In this document: piece by piece, positions 46,505 to 58,384 of the stretch
How positions within the stretch are numbered: position 1 is the first letter of the stretch
Layout of the letters: every line of letters begins with the position of its first letter
Source of the DNA: Bidens hawaiensis
Lineage: Eukaryota; Streptophyta; Magnoliopsida; Asterales; Asteraceae
Direction of reading: 5' to 3'
Assembly: GCA_021521415.1 (NCBI GenBank)
Contig: JAIQDT010001097.1
Coordinates: forward strand, 496,001 to 560,000
DNA length: 64,000 nt
The notes under the pieces: model-generated
What the model saw: only the letters and a program-made list of their open reading frames with translations
Databases searched by the model: none
Told to the model about the DNA's origin: nothing
Position numbers and translations under genes: made by a program

Positions 46505-46832
46505 TAAATTTTCGAGTTATGATTTTTTAATTTTTTATTTTTTTATTTTTTAGTGAGGGGTTTTTGAAATCTCAACCCATTTTGGCCCGTTTCAAGAACC
46601 CCTATTAAAAAATTCAAAAAAATTAACTAAAAATCATAACTCGAAATATAAATCAAAAACTAAAAAAAATAAAAGTACTAAAAAGTTTCCTACGTTTTTC
46701 TCGTTTCATTAAAAAAAATGAGAAAAGTCAACCCGTTTCATTCATTGTCTTTTTTTTGTTTGACCCATTTTGACACATTATATACATTTTACTACAACTC
46801 ATTCAACCCAATGGGTCACATTTGCCACCCCT
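46505..46832. mobile_element. Partial palindromic MITE in CSLD intron 5
   Basis: Contains the central part and complete right arm (ending TCACATTTGCCACCCCT) of the 44259-44774 family. The left terminal arm is missing. Confidence 0.7.
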
Positions 46833-47215
46833 AGTTTAATAATCAATTAGTCATTAATTATCAAAAAAAATTTAGGCCCAAATTCATTATTCTGAACCAA
46901 ATTTCATCTCGGCCCAAAAGTTTGAAGCCCAACTGGTAAAACTGAAAAAACAGTATTTAAAACTCAAAAACCAAATTTTCGGTTTTTGAGATTTTAAAAA
47001 CCGAGGTTTCGCCTAGAAACTGGTTAATTCAAACCAACTTTTTAATTTTTGGTTCGGTTTGAGCCCAAAACCACCCTGAGAATATGAATTAACCAGTTTC
47101 CACATGCCATGTTGTCACAGGCCTAAAAAAAGTTGGTTACCTAAAAGATTACAAAATTTGACAACTTTTATGCAATTATTACAAAACCATTAAACCATAT
47201 ACATTTTACAAACAG

Positions 47216-48152
47216 GTATGAAGAAAATACTGAATGGGGAGAAAGGATAGGGTGGATCTATGGATCAGTAACAGAAGATGTGGTAACCGGTTACAGAATG
47301 CACAACCGTGGCTGGCGGTCAATCTACTGCATAACAAAACGTGACGCGTTTCGTGGGACCGCACCCATCAACTTAACTGACCGGTTGCACCAAGTGCTGC
47401 GATGGGCCACTGGTTCAGTGGAAATATTTTTCTCTAAAAACAACGCGTTTTTAGCAAGTTCACGTCTCAAGTTCTTACAACGGATAGGGTATTTAAATGT
47501 CGGAATATACCCGTTCACGTCTATATTCCTAGTTACATATTTATTCCTCCCTGCACTCTGCATGTTCTCGGGCCAGTTTATCGTGCCAAATATTGATGCA
47601 ACGTTTTTAACGTATTTATTAGTTATGACGCTCACACTTTGTTTAATATCGCTGCTTGAAGTTAAGTGGTCCGGAATAGCTTTAGAGGAATGGTGGAGAA
47701 ACGAGCAGTTTTGGGCGATTGGTGGGTCGAGTGCTCATCTTGCAGCCGTGATCCAAGGGCTGTTAAAGGTGACAGCAGGCATTGAGATATCGTTCACGTT
47801 GACTTCCAAGTCAGCAGCTGAAGATGAAGATGATATATATGCTGATCTGTATGTGGTTAAGTGGTCGAGTCTGTTTGTGATGCCGTTGACTATCTGTATC
47901 ACAAATATTATAGCGCTTATTATGGGGACTGCACGGACTCTTTTTAGTGTGATCCCGCAATGGAATAAGCTTGTTGGTGGCGCGTTTTTTAGCTTTTGGG
48001 TTTTGGCTCATATGTATCCGTTTATGAAAGGTTTGATGGGTAGAAAAGGGAAAGTTACGACTATTATTTATGTATGGACCGGGATTCTGTCTATTACGGT
48101 TTCTTTGCTTTGGATTTCTATCAGTCCACCAGATGACACTGCTAAAGTATAG
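47216..48152 (+). pseudogene. CSLD exon 6
   Basis: Starts after AACAG and encodes [35 protein letters not shown] and the C-terminal cluster of about six transmembrane helices (for example [20 protein letters not shown]). It ends [10 protein letters not shown] with TAG at 48152. The frame is intact for 312 codons. Confidence 0.9.
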
Positions 48153-49241
48153 GTTTTTTTTGTATTAGTATTCAGAGTTTAACCTTATTAGAGGGGAATG
48201 TACTTAAAAAGTATAGACATTGGATTGACTGTTATGTATTACCTCAAATGACGTATTTTTCTTTCTTTTTTTTCTATGGTAACCATGAGATCCCGTCAGT
48301 ACCTTGCTAACCAACAGGATCATGTAAATTGTAGTTTTTGTGGGGCAGATGGCCTTCTAAGAGGTTGAGGTTATGGTAGGAAACCAGTGAAAGCAAGATT
48401 CAAACCTCTAGGGAGAAAATATATAATAGAACTTATGTTTAGAAAGGCATCTTATTTGTTTGTGACATGTGAATATTATACAGGTTTTCTGGAGGCATGT
48501 TGATGTGATCGTGGTACATCATAACTCATATATCATAATTGAAGCATGTGTACTTCACATTTACTATACCACATGCGCATCTTGCTTTTCAAAATCATAA
48601 CTACATTTCTTTATTAAATCACATTTAGATAACTATTATCTTTATAGCAAAAAAAAGTAAATGAATTCATTCAAATTTATAGGTATCGTTTCTCTATAGA
48701 TCGTTTGAAGACTTAGATGTTTCACGGTCAAGATCACAAACGGGATTTTAATGAATTCGGATGAGGTTTTCGTTCATCGTAGTGAGGTTCTAACAAATTG
48801 CAAAAGTAAGACGCGTATATAAAACAGTCTCAAATTGTGGACTAGGTGACATTCACAAACATCTTTTAACAAGTGGGATCAGCTAAAACGCACTTTGTGT
48901 CGTAAACAAGTTTAATCTCGACACGTTTTGTTGTAAAATATCACCTCAAACAAATAATATTACCTATTTATCTCCTTTAAACTATAGTAATGATAAGATT
49001 TGATAAAGCAAGCAAACTATTTATGTCTCACCTCACCACTCATGTCAAAAAAAGCCACCACTTGGTGGAAGAAATATGATTGCATTATACCCTACCAAAA
49101 ATCTTATACCACTACCTAAACCAAATTTGGACTCATCATTCAAATACTAAAACACAGGCTCAAAACCTCCACTTTTCTTAGTCCAAATTTTCTCCAAATA
49201 CCTAAAACCGGGTTACACTAAGCTTCGTTGGCACATAACCG
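48153..49241. other. Intergenic, no gene seen
   Basis: AT-rich spacer between the CSLD locus and the next gene. The likely promoter of the 49242 gene lies in the last few hundred bases, but no motif stands out. Confidence 0.4.
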
Positions 49242-49736
49242 ATGCACATCTCTAGACTGTGTGCATGCTATGCACCGTCAAGCTCCAACAAAGGAACACC
49301 AGAAGAGAAAAGCAGTAACAGATCAAATATCAAAAATCATCATCAGCATGTGATCATGAAAGATGAACAAGTTCATCAAGGGAAGATCAACGGTGTTAGC
49401 GGCGCAAGCAGGGTTAAGGTGTATGGAAGTGATCACAGGGGAATACTAATCAAGAGTAATTTCAAAAGAACTTTAGTACAAGAAGATGGTGATCAAATTA
49501 GTTCTGGAATAAGAAAAGTTACATGGTCTGATGCTCATGGCAAAAGTATTGCACACGTTCAAGAATTCGAGCCCAGGTAAACCTTAAAACAATGATTTTT
49601 TGATGTTTTGGTTTTCTGTTTTTGGGGGTTCATCAAGATTCAAAACTAAAGTTTTGATCTTTGTTTGATTGGTAGCGTGGCGGATGACGGAGAGCTAAAG
49701 GGCGTACGCAATTCATGTGTATGTGCAATACTTTAA
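49242..49736 (+). CDS. Small plant protein with HGK/EFEP motif and CaaX-like tail
   Basis: Two exons: 49242-49576 and 49676-49736, joined by a 99-bp intron (CAG|GTAAAC ... TGGTAG|C). The joined product is about 131 residues. The first half is polar and low in complexity (Ser/Asn/His-rich). The second half holds a conserved-looking block VTWSDAHGKSIAHVQEFEP followed by S, VADDGELKGVRNS and a terminal CVCAIL. The HGK...EFEP block resembles a family of short uncharacterised plant proteins; I cannot assign a function. The last four residues CAIL fit a CaaX box (Leu at the end favours geranylgeranylation), and the other Cys could be acylated, so membrane anchoring is possible. The donor of intron 1 overlaps an in-frame TAA, so an unspliced message would lose the tail. 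Confidence 0.7.
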
Positions 49737-49754
49737 CTAGGATGTTTGTCTGTT

Positions 49755-50510
49755 TGTTGACTTTTTTCAAGTCAAAGCAGATTTCTAAACTCAAATTGTG
49801 TATGCTGCATTAACAATATATGTTCCTGATCAACTAGTAACATGTCAAGAAAGAATTCTATAGAAATTGTAGAAGCATAAGAATTGGCCAAAAAATCAAT
49901 CAAATTCCATAATTGTTTTTTACTATGGTTTTTTACTTTTTGCAAGTCAAAGAAAATTTCTAAACTCCTAACGGTGTACACTGCATTGACTTCCTGCGCA
50001 ATTATTAAAAATTTGAATTTCGAAAAATGAAATCAATGGATGGCCTATAAATAGTGGAAGCATAAGCATTGACCAAAAAGTCAAACCATCAAATTCCACA
50101 ATGATTTTTTACTAGGGTTCTTTTATATCAATCATTTTCTCTAGTGATTATATCAAATTAAAATATAATAGTGTTTACATCAAATTACAGTTTTCGATCT
50201 TTTGAAAGTCAAAGCAGGTTTCTAAACACCAACTGTGTATACCGTATTGACTTCCTCTGCAACTATTAATAGTCAACAAAAGAAATTCAATAAATGGCCT
50301 ATAAACAGTGAAAGATAAGCATTGACCAGAAAGTCAAATAATCAAACTCCACACTGGTTTTTGACTTTTTGCAAGTCAAAGCAGATTTCTAAACTCCACG
50401 TGTATACTTTCTTGTGCAATTAGTAAGATGTAACGAAAAAAACTCCCAAGAATACTGAATGCATAAGCATTGACCAAAAAGTCAAACAATCAAATTCAAC
50501 AATGGTTACG
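49755..50510. repeat. Four-unit degenerate tandem repeat with W-box pairs
   Basis: Four units of about 150-270 bp share the order: CAAGTCAAAGCAGATTTCTA, a GTGTATACTG-like word, TTGACTTCCTGCGCAATTA (most units), then GCATTGACCAAAAAGTCAAA and TCAAATTCCACAATG. Units start near 49765, 49940, 50205 and 50365. The block lies between the convergent 3' ends of the 49242 and 50711 genes. Confidence 0.75.
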
Positions 50511-50710
50511 AATCAATTCAAGAATCACATTTCAACTTTTTATACCCCCCGCAATGATTTACTGGAGTCTCAACCCTAACAACTTACTAGAGAGCAAAGT
50601 GGCTCCAAATTTTGTTCATAAAACTAGTGCAAATTAGTCAAGATTTCAATAAAAACAATCTTACCGACTTGGTATACCCGTCAAACACCTCCCCGTTTAT
50701 TCTTTGACTA

Positions 50711-52802
50711 CTAATTCTGACTTTGACTTTGACTTTGGCTTCTTCCTTTCTTTGACTTGTTCCTCTCCTGCATCTTCTTCTTCTTCGCCTCGGCACTGAT
50801 CCACGTGTAGTCAGCAGGAATTGCAAACGGGTCTGGAGTAGTTTCTATCCTGCTGCTTGAAGCATTGGATGCTGAATTGGCGCGATGATACGGAGTCTTG
50901 ATCCACTGAAACCAAGATGAAGACGGTCCAGACTGGTTTGTCATTGATGGGCTATCATGATCACCGCTTGTTGGACTTGAAGGGGGCGTTGTGAACTCAT
51001 CCAACGGTTGCAGCTCTTCAAACTTTGTGAAAGTAACCAGCACCCGTATGGTAGGGATCACTGGAATCGCAACCTGAAACCACATTACCAACTATCAATA
51101 ATTGTTTTAAAAGTAAATAATATTAAAAGAATTAAACGAGTACCTTAACGGGAAATGTGCCCATTGGAAGCTTTGTCGTCATCAAATCTCTTAACCTTCT
51201 CATTGCCTTAACTTTATTTGCTAAAATATCAAGCAAAGGCAAGAGTTCTTCGGTCGTCAATGGAAAATTAGGTGCAAGCCATAAAACAGGCCTCAGCCCT
51301 TTTTTATACTCGCTTTCACGGGGCCCGTCTTTTCGTTTATTCACGCTTGAAATTGTAGACGAAGACGGTTTCAAATCTTTCACTTTCCTGTTTTCATTTG
51401 CTTTTGGAGTAATCTCTATCGACCGCCTTCCCGGATGAATATGATTTTGACTTTGACTTGTGGATGGGGAGTCTCCGAGTAGGTCACTAACCTTCTCGTC
51501 TAAACATAACGACCCACGAGGTGGGACCGGTGTACCCTTTCTACCTCTTTCATGTTTATTACTATTATTATTATTATTATCGCGTTTTCTCCATCCATCA
51601 AACCACCCTTTTTTGTCTTTTTCGGACTTAATCTCGACATTTTTGTAACTCGGTATTTCCTCAATCGGGATATCTCTTTGTTCATAACAACTACGCCGGT
51701 GCCCGATTATCCCGTTATTACCACCATTATTTTCGTGGCCAGCATCGGAATTCAGTGCAGCTTCTAGTTGCTTCCGTTCTTCGTCTGTTAAAATATCATT
51801 TAGCTCTTCACTTTCCGTTTCGTCCTCATTACAAGACGAAAAAAACTCATCGTCTGACATAGCACCCGGGACCCGCCTGGACTTTATACTCACAACCACA
51901 TTATGCATATCATATACTTTACTTTTCCAAGAACCCACAGTCTCGGTTTTCTCTTGGCGTCTCCATGTCATCTGTGGTAAAAGAACCGCTTGCGTGACAT
52001 CAATCCCGGGTCTGAAAATATTAGTCTGTGACATGGCTTGAACTTCCTGCTGCACCTCCTCATCAGAAGCCGGTGCACCAGCGCCATCTAAAGCGTTCAT
52101 CACCTCCTTGTTTTTATGTGAGATCATACAAAGCGACCCGGCTGGAACTTTACCGTCTTCCGACCCGTCACCGAGAAACAAAACCGTTTGATCAGCCCGT
52201 TGGATTCTGAACCCGTCAAAACCGGCTAACGTCATATCCGCCCTCAAATTCGCCCCACGTTTCCAAATCTTGTAAGTATCCGAAGGCGCGATTCGTGAAA
52301 TAAACGGGATAACCGAGCTTTCGAACTGAAAAGTGATTTCCATGTAAAAATCACGCATACGCCCCATGGTTCCGACCAACCGAGGCAACCGTCTACACCA
52401 TTTCCCCCACGCAATCGGCTGATAATGCCGAACAATAATCTTAGCAATAATTTCTTCACGGTTACAAATCGCTTCCTGTAATGCACTCCAACCCTGCTCA
52501 TTCTGCAAGCTCCAATCCGCACCCGCAAGCATAAGCATTTCAGTGGCGGTCACGTCACCGAGTTTAACCGCTAAATGAAGCGGCGTGTCACGGTTCGCGA
52601 CATCACGCCGGTCAATCACGGCCGAAATAGCCTCCGCTTTCGCCTCCTCCGATAACGAAACCGATTCCGTATGAATCTCAGACGGGTCGCATAACCGCGG
52701 CAGACCCGAAATAATCTTTCGCAACAAGGTGTAATCTTTAGTTGCTACAGCTTTATGTGTTGGACTGTGAGAGTATTTCGTAACGTCAATTGCCGCCATC
52801 AC
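50711..52802 (-). CDS. Ankyrin-repeat protein with GPCR-chaperone domain (ANKRD13-like)
   Basis: Two minus-strand exons: 52802-51144 and 51073-50711, with a 70-bp intron (GTTAAG|GTACTC ... TTTCAG|GTTGCG). The product is about 673 residues. The N-terminus (about residues 15-125) has ankyrin-type repeats, including RDTPLHLAVKLGDVTATEML, then AGADWSLQNEQGWSALQEAI. A conserved domain follows (RDFYMEITFQFESSVIPFIS, PSDTYKIWKRGANLRADMTL) of the GPCR-chaperone/ANKRD13 type. Later parts are acidic (DDEFFSSCNEDETESEEL), Asn-rich and Lys-rich, and after a second conserved block (RPVLWLAPNFPLTTEELLPL) the protein ends in a Lys/Ser/Gln-rich tail. In animals ANKRD13 proteins bind ubiquitinated membrane receptors during endocytosis; the plant homologues are poorly characterised, so any trafficking role is inferred. 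ATG 52802 is followed directly by a second Met codon. No lesion is seen. Confidence 0.85.
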
Positions 52803-55009
52803 TAACCTAAAATTAAAAAAAACGAAACCCTAATTAGAAACCCTAACAGCCGTTACAGATTCAAATTAACACCAATTGAACCCCAAATCTCAAAGCTTTT
52901 GAATTCAATTACATGTATTAGACCTAAACAAATACCAATCTATCATCAATTGAACGAATTGAACAAACAGTGAAAAGGGTATGAAGAATGGGTGAAATCT
53001 GACCTTATAATAATAATATTGGGTTGATTTGAGATTGATGAGTGCCCCCACAAGAATATTAATTATAAATAATACTACGAGAGCCTTGCGATCCAATCCA
53101 AATCAGACAACCAGCAAAACATACATGTGGGAAAGTGGGGTTCAAATAAATAATAATATTATTAATATTAATAATATATATTTGGAAAGAAAATGAGAGA
53201 TCTTTGAAGGGTTTTGGGAATCTTGAAATTATAAGAGGGTATAATAATAAAACCCAAAGGCCGCCATTGAAGTAATTAAATTAAAGAATGAAGGAAATGA
53301 AAGAAAGCATGGATTTTGACAGAGTGAGAAAGAAAGTGGAAGAACAAGAACAAGAAGAAGACGATGATAAGGGTAACATTTAAGTTGGGATATTATTTTT
53401 TTTTTATTTTTATATATTTTTGTAGATTTATTTTTACATTTATGGTGCGATAAGAACACGGAATGAGTCTTGTAAGAGAGAGAAAGAGAGCGTTTTAATT
53501 TTTAAAATCTGAGAGATAATGTTTTGTTATATATTGTCACTCAAGTTTTGTTATTTACAAAAATGATACACTAATCCTATATATAAGTTTAAGCATGTTT
53601 CTGCAGAATGTAGTTTGATTAAAGATTTTAATTATATCACTTCATGTTGTTTTATTCTAATCTTAGAGCATTGACAATGAGTTTTTTACGTTTTATGATA
53701 TTATTTGAGTGTGTTTTTCAGTTTTTAGGGTATGGTTGGAAGGGTTGTGAGTGGAGGAGAAATAAGATGTTTAAGGTTAAATTTAAAGAAACATTTCATC
53801 ATTCATATTTTTTTTAATATTTTTTAAAAATGATTGTGAGTGGAGAAGAAAGAAAATGTAATGATAAATGTATAAAAAATATTATTAAATTAAAAATGAG
53901 AAAAAAAAATAATGAATTTTAATGTAATTTTAGATTTAGAGATGAAAAACTAATTAGGGATACTCTTGTAATTGTGTTACCTAATCGAATTGTATGAAAA
54001 GCTTAGCTGTTTATTTAAGAGAAATCAATTGTGTTAAAAATTTGCCATATCATCTATGTACCTTACCATATATGTTAAGAATTAATAAGGTTTTTTTTTT
54101 TTTTTTTTCAATGGACACATTCTTTTTTATTTTATAATTTCTTTTATCATAAGATTAGAGTTCCAACCCTATTTATTCAATTGATACCAAATTTTTGGTG
54201 ACCGTGATATTATGTTATCGGCAAATTTATGCAACTCTACTAATTAGGTCATGCCTAGACCCTCATGCATGGCTCATTTGTTGTCTAGGGTTCGTTTTTA
54301 ACAAAGGTCTAAAGTTTAAGTTAAATATATATTTTAACAAAAAAATATGTTTATATAAGGGCATAGATTTACCTATAGGGCATGTATAAGTTATCCAAAA
54401 GTCCAAATATAAACAAAATAATGAATTCTATCTTCCAAATTCTAATAGATCAGTGATAAATAGCACCAAACAGTTTTTTTAATTAGTAAATTGTGCCTGG
54501 GTCTTAACACTTATAATTAATCCGTAAATGATCTGGCTAGAGCCAAAGCCATTTGCAATTGTAAAATCCACGTTTGTTATCATGAATTCAAGAGTCACAA
54601 AGGCTAACAAGCACTCATCTTGAAAAAAAATATACAATGCCTATTTTGCATGCCCATCTTTTGCGCTCGAAAACCCAAAGACAGACCTGCGATTAATATC
54701 CTTTTAACCAATAGTCCGATACTAATAGATTAAATACGGTTTTGTGATGAGCAAGTGGCCTTTAATATGTGGATACCATACTTGGTGTATTTGGTATATG
54801 TATGTGGTGTGTAAAGTATAAAAGAAAGAAGTTTGGTGTAGAAGTCGAGAATATTATGAGGAGGTCGAAACACGGCAAAGGAAAGGGATGCACGTGAGAA
54901 GGGAAAGATGAAACTTTGCTTTCTTCATATATCATGTGTTGATTGGTCAGAATTTTCATATTCCAACATAACTTATTATTATATAAATAAATTTAATTTA
55001 ATGTAATAA
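52803..55009. other. Upstream region of the ankyrin gene and spacer
   Basis: 52803 to about 53460 is the likely promoter/5'-UTR side of the minus-strand gene, with purine-rich GAAGAACAAGAACAAGAAG near 53340. The rest to 55009 is AT-rich with a poly-T run near 54091-54108. No gene is seen. Confidence 0.4.
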
Positions 55010-55273
55010 GTTGAGTATTATTGGGTGGCTACAGGAAGTCTATAGGTGGCACACCCAGATAGGTGTCGCCTAACTTGAACCGACCCGACCGACGCTTCAT
55101 AACTTTCTAAATCAACCACTATATTTTATTTTATATTATTATATGTTAAAATATTACGATAAAATGTGTGGGGTGATTTATTACACGGTTACGCCTATGT
55201 GCATAATGCAATTGCCTATCGTGCTTATTGACGCTTTGTGACTGTTAAGACTTTGAATTTAATGGGTTTATAT

Positions 55274-56221
55274 TTAGAATTTAAGGGATTCTCGATTGAT
55301 ATTAGGTTTTTTCTTTAATCCAGACGAATCATGCTCTATTTGTAAAAAACCTTGTTTGAACAAATTTGGTGAGCATGCCTCCACTGTAAGGAATTGCCGG
55401 TGGGTTAGAGATGTTTTATGGGATGTGTCGGGTACAAGATCGATTTGGAATTCAATCGAACGAACGGGAGGAAGACCGGTAACATCATCGGGAAAGATAT
55501 CAAGGAAATCACGAACAATAGGAATATCTTGGATCTTCCTTTCCTTTTTGTCTTTTGTCACCGAGAGAGCTAGAAACGGAACGTACTTTTGGCGTAAGTA
55601 CTTTTGCGATTGAGCACACGACATAAGGTTTAGCCTTCGTGACGTTGTGTTTCCAAATACCTTAAGAATTTTACCGTTAACGAGCGGGATGCGAATGAAT
55701 TTATCAAAAAAAACGACTTCGGCACGGTGCAAAGATAACCAATCCATGCCTACTATGACATCGAAGCTACCCATTTGCTTCGGGATGAGATCAATGGAGA
55801 ATTTATGCTTAGAAAGAATAAGAGAACAATCGCGAATGACGGAATTGATGGTAATAGAATTTCCATTGGCAACTTCAACAGAGAACGGTCGGGAAAGCTT
55901 AGTTCGAGGCATCGCAAGTTTTGACTCAAATTTCAAAGAAATAAAACTTCTATCGGCACCGGTATCAAATAAAATAGAAGCCAAATGATAGTTCACCAAA
56001 AACATACCGTTCACAACATCGTTTGCCACTTTAGCTTGATTTGCATTCATCATAAAAGCTCGCCCTTGATTACCATGGTTGACTTGAGGTGCTTGTTGTG
56101 GAGGTGGAGGTGGTGCTTGGATTGCTTGGATGGGTTGGATGAGTGGTGCATTAAGTTGGGGAATTTGGGGTTGATATGTTTGGACTTGGTAAGCTTGGGT
56201 TTGGTAGTAAGGTACGGTCAT
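55274..56221 (-). pseudogene. Ty3/gypsy protease and start of RT, truncated (element E1)
   Basis: The minus-strand frame has the retropepsin active site LFDTGADRSFIS and a DVIVGMDWLSLH segment, then the linker DVTGLPPVRSIEFQIDLVPD that precedes reverse transcriptase in chromoviruses. After that the frame degenerates and ends at 55274; no RT palm motif is found. The ATG at 56221 overlaps the gag stop (ATGA), so protease is in a different frame from gag, whereas related elements usually have a single gag-pol frame. I read this as a mutation rather than programmed recoding. Confidence 0.75.
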
Positions 56222-57423
56222 GGTTTGGTTAGCAAAGGTGAGGCGAGGGCAATTGTTGCGGAAATGGTTTGGATCTCCACAATTGTAACAAGCTCGGGGT
56301 GGTTGGGGTTGGTTTGGTGGGTAGGGTGCATATCGGTTTTGGGAATTTTAGGGAAAAGTTCTTGGTTGGTTTGTTTGGTTAGGTTGGTTGGGTTGGTTCG
56401 TTGGGCGGATCGGCAAGTGGTGTTGAGATGGCCAAATCGGTTACAAATGGTACATTGGCGACAAGGCGAGTTTGTTGGGTGGTGAAATTGGCAAGCGTTA
56501 CATAGCGGGTAAGGACCGGTATAGGGTCTTCGATTTTGGGGAGCTTGGGTTTGTTGTTGAGGTTGGGTAACGGCAAAGTTTCGGTAGTTGTTTATGGGTT
56601 TCTTCTTGTTGTTGTTGTTATTGTTGTGTCGGGAGGAGTTTGAGTAGTTTATGGCTTGTGGTGCGGGTTCAACCTTGGCTTGCGGTGGGGGCTCGGGCTT
56701 GTCTTTCTCACTTGCTTTCTTGAGGGTTAGGGTACCCGCCTTCACGTGATTTTCCGATAGCCAACCGGCTAACGTGATGGCTTCCTCAAGGTTCGCTGGT
56801 TTGCTACTCATGACCGAGTCCCGGATTTTCATCGATAAACCACCAATATATTTGTCAATTTCACGTTCAGGTGGGGTAACCAAGTGAGGTACAAGACCGC
56901 TTAGCTCGTGGAAACGGAGCGAGTAAGCGGCGTTATCACCACTTTCTTGTTTTAGGTTCCAAAATTCTTCCTCAAGCTTTTGGAGCTCGTGTTTGGGACA
57001 GAATTTCTTCTTCATAAGTGCCTTGAGCTCGGCCCATGGAAGAGCCATGGCCACATCCGTACCTTGTAGGTGCATAACACTACCCCACCATGTTAGGGCG
57101 GTTCCCCTAAACATGCTTGAAGCGAAGTTTGTCTTTTTCGCTTTGGGGCATTCGCTGTGTAAAAACACATTCTCCACAGATTCGAACCATTGCAACAAGG
57201 TAGTCGCACAGTTGGTTCCAAAGAATTCGGACGGGTTGGCACTAGTAAATTGTTTAAGCAGGTAGGATGCGGGTTTGGGTTCAATAAGTGCAACAACGGG
57301 TGCGGGTTGGTTTGCTTGTATTTGGGTCATAAGTTCGGGAATCACCGTGGCCATTTGCTTGGAGACGAGAGCGGCCATACGTCGGGTGGAGTCATATCGC
57401 GGTTGGCGTCTTAGCGGAGGCAT
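56218..57423 (-). pseudogene. Ty3/gypsy gag with CCHC knuckle (element E1)
   Basis: The likely start is the ATG at 57423 (MPPLRRQPRYDST); the frame is open further upstream to 57525. It has the plant chromovirus gag layout: a central retrotransposon-gag region (AKKTNFASSMFRGTALTWWG, EEFWNLKQESGDNAAYSLRF) and a zinc knuckle CTICNRFGHLNTTC (CX2CX4HX4C). It ends at TGA 56218. The element is non-functional because its pol is truncated. Confidence 0.85.
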
Positions 57424-57525
57424 GCTAACATTTATAAAGAAAATGGGATAAGTTTTGGATAAAAGGAAATGAATATAAAGGTGTATAAAATAAAATGAGA
57501 TTTCGATTTTTGATTTGTGAATCAT

Positions 57526-58369
57526 AGAGTTAGTATGGAGAAGATATCAGTGTTAGATAAAATATAAAACTTTGTTTATAAATAACAAAACCGTAAACAA
57601 AACATTAATGATTTTTTTTTTGAGATAGTTAAGGCTTGAAAATTTGAGATTTTGAGATTTATAGAGTCGGAAGAATCGCACATGAAATTACCATGACTTG
57701 ATATTCCAACACTAAATAAAAGGTTTTATAAAACACCACGTTGGAGTCCAAACATGTGCACGTAACCACCGCGACTTTTTCATGTTTTAGACTCAAACAA
57801 CAATGATAACACAATAAATCGAGATACAACGTCATGCCAAAACACTAGTCCACGAAATCACCGTAGCCCTATTGTTTTAACATCGAAAAATTAGGATGGC
57901 GACCGGAACGCTCGCATTCAACTACTTAAAGAATTAACATTTATAACATGGTTTATGGCCTAGAAAACGAGCATTATAACTCAACCATCCCAGGTAAGTA
58001 AATCACCTTCAATCCTTGGAATCTTTTTGTCAAATGGTCATTTTATAATGTCTCGTTTTCTATGATGGCTACAAACCCGATATAAACGCAACATTTAAGG
58101 GATTTGAAACAACGGGATCCAAGTTAATCTTGTAATCCATAAAACACAATAAAAATCTACTTTTTGCGTTTTAAGGTAAGGATACCTTGGAAATACTATG
58201 AAAGTATGTGTATGTGAACATTTAGGATATTGGTGAATTTTAAACAAGTTCATAAATAAACATGCGATATGAACAATAAAATAGAGTAAACACGTATGAA
58301 CACACGTATAGGACCCTAAGCATAACAATTCTAGGTCGTTACGTCTAACCACCTATCTTAATTGTCATG
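57526..58369 (-). other. 5' leader of element E1
   Basis: Untranslated part between the primer-binding site and gag, read on the minus strand. No domain is seen. Confidence 0.5.
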
Positions 58370-58381
58370 GCTCTGATACCA
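58370..58381 (-). other. Primer-binding site of element E1
   Basis: The minus strand reads TGGTATCAGAGC, complementary to the 3' end of initiator methionine tRNA, three bases inside the LTR end (TGACA). This fixes the direction of E1 and its 5' LTR border. Confidence 0.85.
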
Positions 58382-58384
58382 ATC

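Larger units (their letters stand above)
41725..48152 (+). pseudogene. Cellulose synthase-like D (CSLD) gene, probably inactive
   Basis: Six exons match a CSLD protein, a Golgi/plasma-membrane family 2 glycosyltransferase making (1,4)-beta-glycans of the cell wall. Exons: 41725-42070, 43056-43485, 44888-45272, 45369-45744, 45815-46238 and 47216-48152, all with GT/AG borders. Catalytic motifs are present: DDG (exon 2), DCD in LDCDHYIY (exon 4), TED in SVTEDVVTG and QVLRW (exon 6). About six hydrophobic membrane segments lie in exon 6. Defects: exon 1 lacks the cysteine-rich zinc-finger region, contains TGA at 41815, and is out of frame between the GKYGIGNACW and DKPWKPLTRK parts; exon 3 is 385 nt between phase-0 borders and hits TGA at 45236. 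An assembly error cannot be excluded for the indels, but three separate lesions plus the missing N-terminus favour a pseudogene. Confidence 0.8.
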
